Positions 56,343 through 64,000 of a stretch of 64,000 nucleotides of DNA are shown piece by piece. The notes under the pieces were generated by a model that worked only from the letters and a program-made list of their open reading frames with translations, was not told the origin of the DNA and made no database searches. This DNA comes from Pholiota molesta. Lineage: Eukaryota; Basidiomycota; Agaricomycetes; Agaricales; Strophariaceae. The translations under genes and the position numbers were made by a program. The stretch spans positions 333,966 through 397,965 of the forward strand of contig JACGCK010000030.1 of NCBI GenBank assembly GCA_014925825.1, written 5' to 3'. The stretch's first letter is position 1, and each line of letters starts with the position of its first letter.

Positions 56343-57586
56343 TCAGTCCGCCAACTTCTGCTCCCAGCCTATCAAATCCTCTGCGACCTTTTCAATCATA
56401 TTCGGAGCCACCAAAGCATCGCGCCATTCGCGCACGCGCTTCGTCCAGAAGACGCCCTCAGTGTCGGGTCTGCCCTCACTTCCCGCATACCAAACGGCTG
56501 CAAGTCCAGCGTAGACCGCGCCGACGGTGTCAGCATCGTTCCCCAGATTGACCGCCATGAGCGCACCCTCCTCGAATGTTTTCGTGGTGAAGAAGCAATA
56601 CAATGCGGCGATAAGGGTATCGAGAACGTATCCCGTAGACGGGAGCGCTTGCACAGGTGGGATATGATACGGGAATTTGCTGCCTTTCGGTAACGGCTCT
56701 GCTTGCGTCTCAGCGATGAGTTTGAGAAGGGGATGGTACTTGATATAATACGCCTCGCGGTCCGCTTCGCCCTCGGGGCGCGGCGGCAGGTTATACGGAA
56801 GCGTCAATGCCACGATAAGCTTGTGGCTCACGTACGGATAGCGTGAAATGTAGTCCAGCACGTTAAGCTTGGAGAACGGGGCGTCCGTCGAATCTGGGTG
56901 GCGCATATCAGGCTGTGTCGTCTTCTCCAGCACCAATCCAATGAGGCAGGCCCACATCTGGCACACCTCAGCGGGCAGCTGCGCGGGTGGGTCGTCTCGC
57001 TACTCCGTTTCGCGTACTCCTTGATGCGGGAGTCGTCCCTCCAGTAGGCAAGCCCGATTGGAAGCACGCGCATGAGGCTCCCGTTGCCCGCGCTCGTGTT
57101 ATCGTCGCTCAGCTCTCTGCGTATCAGGTGGAGCGCCTCGTCCACGCGCTCGGCGTACTTCGAGTATATCGTGAGCGCGCGCGAGATAGTGTTGCCGATG
57201 TCGAAGCAGCGCCCGACGGCCGAGAGGTAGCCGCGATTCTTCCACCGACTGTATAACCGCAGCTGATCGCCATCGTCAAAGCCACCCATGTACGGCGAGT
57301 CAGGGCTGGATTTGAAGGTCGATATGGACTGTGCGAGGCAGAGCATCATAGAAGTGTCGTCGGTCCAGACGCCAGCTGGGAGACCGAAGTTTCCATTGGG
57401 CTCCATCGATGTGAGGAATGGGAACGAGAAACGCTCATGGAATTCCGCTGGGGCACCGAGAGCGTCGACCATTGCAGTCCCTACGAGAGATAATCGGATT
57501 TTGGTAGCGACCGATGCCGGAGTGGGAAGTTGCGCATGGAGGGCGTCTGATTTCTTGACCTTGGGTTTCTTTTTGAAGTTGAACAT
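56343..57586 (-). CDS. ADP-ribosylglycohydrolase (ARH/DraG family), with an apparent one-base frameshift
   Basis: Removes ADP-ribose from proteins or nucleic acids using a binuclear Mg centre. ATG 57584-57586 (MFNFKKKPKVKKSDALHAQL). Family core: IRLSLVGTAMVDALGAPAEF, VWTDDTSMMLCLAQS (first metal motif, TDDTS), RWKNRGYLSAVGRCFDIGNT, ELSDDNTSAGNGSLMRVLPI, AKRSSETTHP. In the next frame: AEVCQMWACLIGLVLEKTTQ, LPSTGYVLDTLIAALYCFFT, AVNLGNDADTVGAVYAGLAA (second metal motif, DADT) and the end LIGWEQKLAD, stop 56343-56345. The two halves are in frames differing by one base, changing within 56983-56992 in a C-rich run; no intron fits. No intron at all is seen. Either an assembly error or a real lesion; all active-site residues are present across the halves. 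Confidence 0.85.
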
Positions 57587-59891
57587 GAGGGGCAGAGGGA
57601 GAAAGCATCGATAATGTCTTCAGGCCTATTATATCTAAATAATAACTTAAGCTTGATTTAAGTGACAATTGGTGCCGCTCCCGACGAGTCCCTGAAACGG
57701 TTGACCGCCATAGCGATCTCAGATCGTGAAACACCAGCGACACCAGCGTTTGGAGAAACCCGAAATTAAGTTGTCATGGATTGAATAGAAAGTCGAGACT
57801 GTCCGGTATGACATATTTACACTCAAGTCAAATATATACACCGTCGTAAGCGCTCAGTGCGTTGTCAGTGCGCGCCCGCCGCTCCCCGAATGGTCCGCTC
57901 GTTGCCAGTCAAATCCCGACGGATAGAGAAAAAAAAGGGGGCCTACAAAGATGGCCTCCTGCATGGTGACAAATGCGGAGGTAGCCCCACTGACGGAACA
58001 TGCGTTTGTGGCATGGCAAACTTCGGATGTTATAAGTATAACACGACTTGTATGTCCCATGACGTTGCAAGGCTCGCTAACTGATTTATATTATCACATC
58101 ACTATTACGGCCAGGAGATACATATATAAAATCCCTGAACAATGAGGATGGGATATTCTCTGATATTCTCAAGATGACTCTGAAAATTTATCTTATTTAA
58201 ATACTGCGACGTCTTGCATTTTGCCTGTAGTGTCGGGCTTTGTCATTGAGCGATTTTACGACCATATGGATGTCATTACTCGAGTCCCATGTATATCAAT
58301 CAGATTAACTCTGCACACCGTAAAGGGCAGAATACTCTGATTTTCCGGTCACATTTACTGGCCACCGGTACCATGTGTCGAAATAGATAGTCATAGGGCG
58401 TACTGGCGGGCTCCTCCCAGCTGCATCATGGCCTGTCGTGGCCAATAGCAGTTGTGATAATTGAAATCCGTAGATTGCTGACCTGTAGAGATCAAGAACT
58501 TGGCATGCCGCCGGTGTGCAATGTAAAATGGCTCCCCAATCAGTCCCCATAAGTAAACTATATATTTATGTAGGCGTTGATGATCCCTCCGATTGCATTG
58601 GACCAAGCTTAAACGATGTGATAGGCCCAAAATTGCTGGAAAAGCTTGGAATCTCCTGCTGAGAGTACGGCCCACCGCAGGCAGCGAGTTATGGATTAGT
58701 GCCGATGCACGAGCCAGCTTTTAATTAAGGTTTTGACACTTAAACGATCTTGAACATTGTCCCGGAAATGAGGGTGGCTCGTGCCAGATGAAGCTTCGAT
58801 GACGGGTGCCGGTGCGCAGTGATCGCCTCATTATCATACTACGTACAGTGGCTCCAGCGAAGTCGAGCAAGTACGAAGCATCCAGGAACAGCTCTGTATC
58901 TTTGAAGATCCGATTTGGTTGTTTATTAAGAACATGTTACTGATAAGGACTCCTTAGACTGGTCACTGGATGATATTGAGAACTGGACTCGGTGTTCAAC
59001 GTTCCGTTCACCCACAATTTTTTTCTCTCATAGAAAAAAAAATGCACATTCACTTGTATACTCAAACACGCATAGATGCAATGTTGTACTTACATAGCAG
59101 CCAAAATGTACTTGGAAAGATAGAAATTAACCCGGAGCCCCGAAATATAATGGTAATACTCAGACTGTGATAGACAGCGCATCCCGACAGTCCAGCGTAC
59201 TTGATTTGAATTTGTACTTTTCGGCTAGTAATCCCTGACCACGACTTCCCGTCCAAAGCATGGTGCAACCTGGTGCAACATTGTGTCCTGTAGTAAGTAC
59301 TGTGAGTCTGTGTACACCGTTTATCAATATGTATCGCATGCCCGAGTTGGTCCGTTGGACTCGGAGACCCCTCTGGGGCTGCATCACGCGCACTGGAACG
59401 CCCGTAGCAAAACAGATAACATATAACCCTAATCATATATTGGTACTTATGAAATGAGCTCATTTGTTGTTATGGCCCTTCAGACTTCTTGCCAGTGGGG
59501 AAGCTGGCACGACTCCATCTGACTCCGAATCCATGTTGACAGAATGTTTGCTCCCGAAATAGAATTTCCTTCCTCTTTCGGCCCGGGATCACCATGGCCG
59601 AACGTTGACGTGGTTTTGACGCACTCGGATTCGGATTTGCACTCGTGTCTGGTCCGTCCGTTCCTTGATTTCTGTCTTTCCACAGTTTGCTATGCACACT
59701 CATTGGCTGCACCACCTAAGGCGAAAAACCCAACGGCATTTTGCGATATTTACCAAAGGGAGGGCATCGGCGACAAGACCAACCAGGCTTACATTTGTTC
59801 TCCAGAATACACACATCTACGCATGAATGGATTCTCTTAAAAGGACAGCAGAATGCCCTACAAACTCATCTAATCTACTACAACATCTATA
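57587..59891. other. 2.3-kb spacer, divergent
   Basis: Between two divergently transcribed genes. Several short frames (58305-58675, 59062-59463, 59470-59840) show no family resemblance or splice logic. I see no repeat or RNA gene. Confidence 0.4.
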
Positions 59892-62800
59892 ATGTCGAAG
59901 TCACCAGTAACCCTCGAGTACCGCGTTGAAGGTGTCATCCCCCCGTTGATGGCTCGGTCACCCTGCCTGAAGTCCTTGACTTCCATGTCAAGCACAATCC
60001 CCGACTACCCTCTCTATCAGTTCCATGGAGAAGGCCCGCCAAGATCACCAATATTAAACTACTTCGAGTTCACTCGTGCTGCCGACCGTGTTGCGCACCA
60101 TTTCCGCCAGGACGCCAAGGTCCCGATGGAGAGATCGTCGCAGTTGTAGCCCTCTCGGACAGTCTTTTGTATCATGCTGTCACCTTGGGATTGATGAGGG
60201 CTGGAATGGTCGTAAGTGTCCTATCAATTTCAAACCAATTGCTCTAACACCGCGTTCTATGAAGCCATTCCTTATGTCTCCTCGTAATATCTCTGCAGCC
60301 ATCATCAAGATGCTCAAGGAAGTCGACTGTCACAAGTTGCTCACCACTCAAGGCACTCTCAAGACCCTCGTCGCTGAGATCAAGGCCGACCTTGCTAGGG
60401 ATTCTCCTGGATTCGAATTAGAGGTCCTCGAAATGCCCCCCGTCCTCGAGATCTACCCCAGGCTTGGACGCGAGATCGCCGAAGATCCTTCGTGCCCTAC
60501 CCCAAAGCTGCCGTTCGCCCTGACTTGGATTCTGCCGTTTTGTATCTCCACTCTTCTGGAAGTACGGCTTCCCCAAGTCTATCAAGGAGACCTACAGGAT
60601 CTTGGCTCAATGGGCCTCTTTTCGTGAGTCCTTGTCTTAGCAATACGTTGGGCTCAGAACTGACCCCATATTTTACCCCCATGCCTGAAATGTCGGCTGA
60701 CCATTGGAGGCATGCATCTCCCGCCTTCCACACTCTGGGCGTTATTCCTGCATCATCCATTCGATTACGCCCTGAGCCGGTCGCTTGTACCGCCTGCGCT
60801 CTCACCCCATTCTCAGCTGCCGGTGATGCCTACCCCAGATAACATCATCGACCACCTCCGCAGGACCAAGGCTGACTCCCTATTACCATTCCTACTCTCT
60901 TGGCAATCTGGCCCAGGATAAGGAGTCCGTTGACTTCCTCGCCACATTGAAGATGGTTGTACGTATACTTTCAGTTTGTGCCATGCATCTGTCTGAATAA
61001 TGTCTTAGGGTTTCTCTGGAGGATCCGTCCCCACCAAGCTCGGAAACTTCATGACCACTCAGGGCGTTGTCCTCGCACCCATCTACGGTGCTACGAATTT
61101 GGTGGCCGACTTACATGTCCAGGAGACCTGGAGCACTGAGAACGATTGGGAATGGATGTCGATCGACGAGCGTACCGGCATCCGCTGGGAACCCAGGTGA
61201 TGGCACTTATGATGCCAGTTTATCGTGCGCCAATTTTACGTTTGCTTTGAATTACTTCATACTATAATCAACTTTTCGACCAGACCAACGAGAACCATCA
61301 AGTCTCCGTGGAACATGGACGGCGAGAAGGGTTACGCCACTTCTGATTGTTCATCCCTCACCCAACTGTTCCAGGATTCTGGAAGATGTACGCTCTTTCC
61401 TTATGCTACTCTCAGAGATTCACTTATTGACTCGTATGCCTACAGCGTTGGAAGGAAAGACGATGTCATCATCCACACCTCTGGAGAGAAGACTGTCCCA
61501 GCGCCCATGGAGAACATCATCTCTAACAGCCCTAGTAGTGGATTTTCGATCCAATAACGATTTACTCTGTCTCACATATTCCAACAGCATTATGGGTGTC
61601 ATTATGTTCGGTCGCGAGCACGATCAACCCGGAGTCCTCATCGAGCTCAAGGGTCCATACGCCATCGACGCCTCCATTGAAGCCGAAGTCATCAAGGCCC
61701 GCAACTTGGTCTGGTAAGCGCATCTACTTTTCTCACGCACATTACATTCAACTGAATTCTAGGTCCATCGTCGAGGAAGCTAACCGCGTTGCACCAGCCT
61801 TCAGCAAGGTCTTCAAAGAGTTGATCCTCATAACCGATGCCAGCAAGCCCCTGCCCCGCGCTGGAAAGGGCACAGTCATGAGGAAGGCCGCATTGAGTCT
61901 CTACCACGATGAGATTGAGGCCCTCTACGCCAGCATCGAGTCCGCTGCTGGGCCGAAGCGTCCCACCTCCTCCGGCCTGGGACAAGGAGCAAACTGAGAA
62001 GTGGCTCAAGCAGCAAATCGAAGATGTCCTGCCCGATATCACTTTAACATCACTGGCGATCTGTTCGAGCAAGGAATGGACAGGTAAATCACACTCAACC
62101 TTCTTTTATTCTGCAACTAATGGCCTGCTTTCCAGTCTTGGTGCTACCATCCTCCGACGCCGCATTGTTGGCGCCCTTCAATCTGAGAAAGAGACAGCTA
62201 AGGCCGCGAATTCGTGACCCAGAACACGATCTACAACTACCCAACCATCGAGAGCCTTGCCGGTTTCCTCGTCGCCACCGTCATCGACCCTGACAGCGTC
62301 AAAGCCGTCGCCAACCGCTCAGAAATAGTTGAAGAGATGATCGACAAGTACAACATCGGGCTCTCTACGCCTATCGCCGCCGGAGTTGCCAAGAACGGCA
62401 CCCAGGCCCTCATTACTGGTACCACCGGAAACCTTGGTTCCCAAATTATGGAGACCCTCTTGCGCGATGACTCAGTGACCCGCATCTTCGCTGTCAACCG
62501 TGTCTCGGGCAACCCGCTCGCCAAACATGCCGACCGCTTCACTGACAAAGGCTTTGACACCGCTCTCCTCAAGTCGGAAAGATAGTGTTCTTGGAGAGCG
62601 ATATCACTCGACCAGGTCTCGGTCTGTCAAGGAGGCCTACCAGGAGGTGAGTTTCCACTTATATACTGATTGTTTCCAATAACTCTTGCAATTTCTGTAG
62701 CTCCTCGACAACATCACTGTGATCATCCACACCGCCTGGAGGCTCGACTTCAACTTGCAGCTCGCGTCCTTCGAGCCCAACGTCAAGGGTGTCCGCAACC

Positions 62801-63786
62801 TCGTCGACCTCGCCCGCGAAAGCGCCTACGGCTCGAACGTCAAGTTCATGTTCACATCGTCCGTCGCCCAAGGTATATCTTGGGATAGACCCGTGGCGCC
62901 TACCCTGAAGAGGTCCTCCTCGATGCTCAATACGCTGTCGCCACTGGATACGGAGAGTCGAAATACGTCGCGGAACGCGTAAGTGATGTTGACATGGCCG
63001 GACAATATACCGACGAATTTAATCAACTATTCCTTTCGCTAGATTTTATCGCAAAGTGGAATCAACGCCACTTCCTTCAGAATTGGACAGATCGCTGGAG
63101 GCAAGCCCAACGGTGCCTGGGCCGTCACTGATTGGGTCGCCATCCTCGTCAAGTCCAGTGTTGTCCTCGGCGCTCTTCCAGGCCAAATCGGAGTGAGTTT
63201 CAAGTTATGTTCAGCATTCCATATTCTTTATTCATATCATTTCATTACTCTAGACCTCTTCCTGGGTTCCCATGGACGGCGTCGCGCAAAGTATCATCGA
63301 CGTCGTGAAACACAAGGAATCTCCTCGCGCACTCAACATCGTCCATCCCCGCCCAGTTGGCTTCAATGACCTCATGACCGCTGTCAACGATGGCCTTGCT
63401 ACTGAGGGTGTCATCGCCAACAAGCTCCCCATTCTTCCCATCCAGGAATGGTTCGCCCTCCTCGAGGCGCGCGCCACCGGTGCCAAGGACAAGGACATCA
63501 AGGAAGTTGTGAGTAGCCTCCGAACTGCCCTCGATGATAACATTGGACTGACATCTCTGCCTTAGCCCGCCATCAAGCTGCTAGAATTCTTCCGCGCCAC
63601 CTCCAACGCTGACCTCGCTCTTCGCACTGGCGCGCGCCAGGGTACCGAGAGCGGCGGAATGTCCGAGTTCTCCACCAGCAAGGCACAAGTCATCAGCAAG
63701 ACGATGGCTAAGCTTCCTTCCATTGATGATGCCCAAGCACATTGTGGGTGAAGTACTGGAAGGCTCGCGGTCTCTTCAACAACTAA
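59892..63786 (+). CDS. Adenylate-forming reductase (A-T-R, NRPS-like carboxylic acid reductase), frame repeatedly disrupted
   Basis: Activates a carboxylic acid with ATP, holds it on a phosphopantetheine arm and reduces it with NADPH, usually in secondary metabolism. ATG 59892 (MSKSPVTLEYRVEGVIPP). A domain pieces: VTLPEVLDFHVKHN, DYPLYQFHGEGPPRSPILNY, IVAVVALSDSLLYHAVTLGL, LYLHSSGST (P-loop), MPTPDNIIDHLRRTKADSL, FSGGSVPTKLGNFMTTQGVV, VGRKDDVIIHTSGEKTVPAP, FGREHDQPGVLIELK, LPRAGKGTVMRKAALSLYHD. Carrier domain: DLFEQGMDS|LGATILRRR, the attachment Ser codon split by an intron. Reductase domain: ALITGTTGNLGSQIMETLLR, IIHTAWRLDFNLQLASFEPN, MFTSSVAQ, YGESKYVAER (catalytic YxxxK), INATSFRIGQIAGGKPNGAW, end WVKYWKARGLFNN, stop TAA 63784-63786. 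About 20 single-base frame changes, nearly all one base short of expectation, interrupt these pieces; introns are otherwise normal. Substrate unknown. Confidence 0.82.
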
Positions 63787-64000
63787 GCAACTGAATCAGA
63801 ATACTCTACACACATGCACGGTCTTTATCTTACCTAACATCATATAATTTCTGCCTTTTCTTTTAATTGCATTCTCCTTAGCTACTCTCATTCATCGGCT
63901 CTCTCATGACCTTTACGACTTATATGAAATCCTGTACTTTGCAACTGTTTTATTTTGTCTCCTACCAATAATGCAATCGACCTTCTGCGTTTCAATTCCT
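63787..64000 (+). other. 3' flank of the adenylate-forming reductase
   Basis: T- and A-rich sequence with no further gene before the window edge; likely 3' UTR and terminator. Confidence 0.4.

Noticed and set aside
1..64000. CRISPR arrays, operons, bacterial-type promoters or phage genes
   Set aside because: Spliced eukaryotic genes throughout and no regularly spaced short repeats; not expected in this genome type.

Overview
The window is nuclear DNA of a mushroom-forming basidiomycete (Agaricomycetes). The evidence is many short introns (about 45-70 nt) with GT...AG ends, no operons, and several families typical of that class: TPR-type STAND/NLR proteins, a Git3-like G-protein-coupled receptor, an atypical G-alpha subunit, a single-pass surface protein and an adenylate-forming reductase. 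Exon structures below are hand-read from frame, splice consensus and family resemblance. No database search was run.

Layout. 0-4.4 kb: 3' part of a minus-strand NLR (fungal N-terminal region, NACHT-type NTPase, TPR array) that runs off the left edge. 6.4-8.1 kb: seven-TM receptor. 8.9-9.7 kb: unknown protein with a BTB-like start. 10.2-15.2 kb: a divergent pair encoding carboxyltransferase and biotin carboxylase/biotin-carrier subunits of one acyl-CoA carboxylase. 15.6-17.1 kb: aldo-keto reductase. 18.4-19.3 kb: mitochondrial ribosome recycling factor. 19.3-34.8 kb: gene-poor and rich in duplications. It holds one GC-rich F-box gene, an inverted pair of about 0.5-kb repeats, three local tandem duplications, and relics of a NACHT gene and a G-alpha gene. 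34.9-37.2 kb: G-alpha gene with a substituted catalytic glutamine. 37.5-57.6 kb: a dense, mostly minus-strand housekeeping block (RRG7-like protein, short-chain dehydrogenase, F-box protein, peroxisomal ABC half-transporter, surface protein, ornithine carrier, DUF4048 protein, ATP synthase subunit K, ADP-ribosylglycohydrolase). 59.9-63.8 kb: adenylate-forming reductase (A-T-R) whose frame is broken by many single-base indels.

Functional links. A receptor and a G-alpha subunit lie in the same 31 kb, and the G-alpha gene sits near a decayed NLR plus a decayed G-alpha fragment, suggesting birth and death of signalling genes here. The two carboxylase subunits share a 315-bp head-to-head promoter and probably form one enzyme. 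RRF1, RRG7, ORT1 and ATP19 are all mitochondrial functions but are not otherwise clustered.

Most notable: the His-for-Gln G-alpha with 15-nt and 21-nt microexons inside its P-loop; the divergent carboxylase pair; the pseudogene cluster at 30.1-31.1 kb; the inverted repeats around the 20-29 kb island; and the dense frame disruptions at the right end, which are either assembly error or a very young pseudogene.
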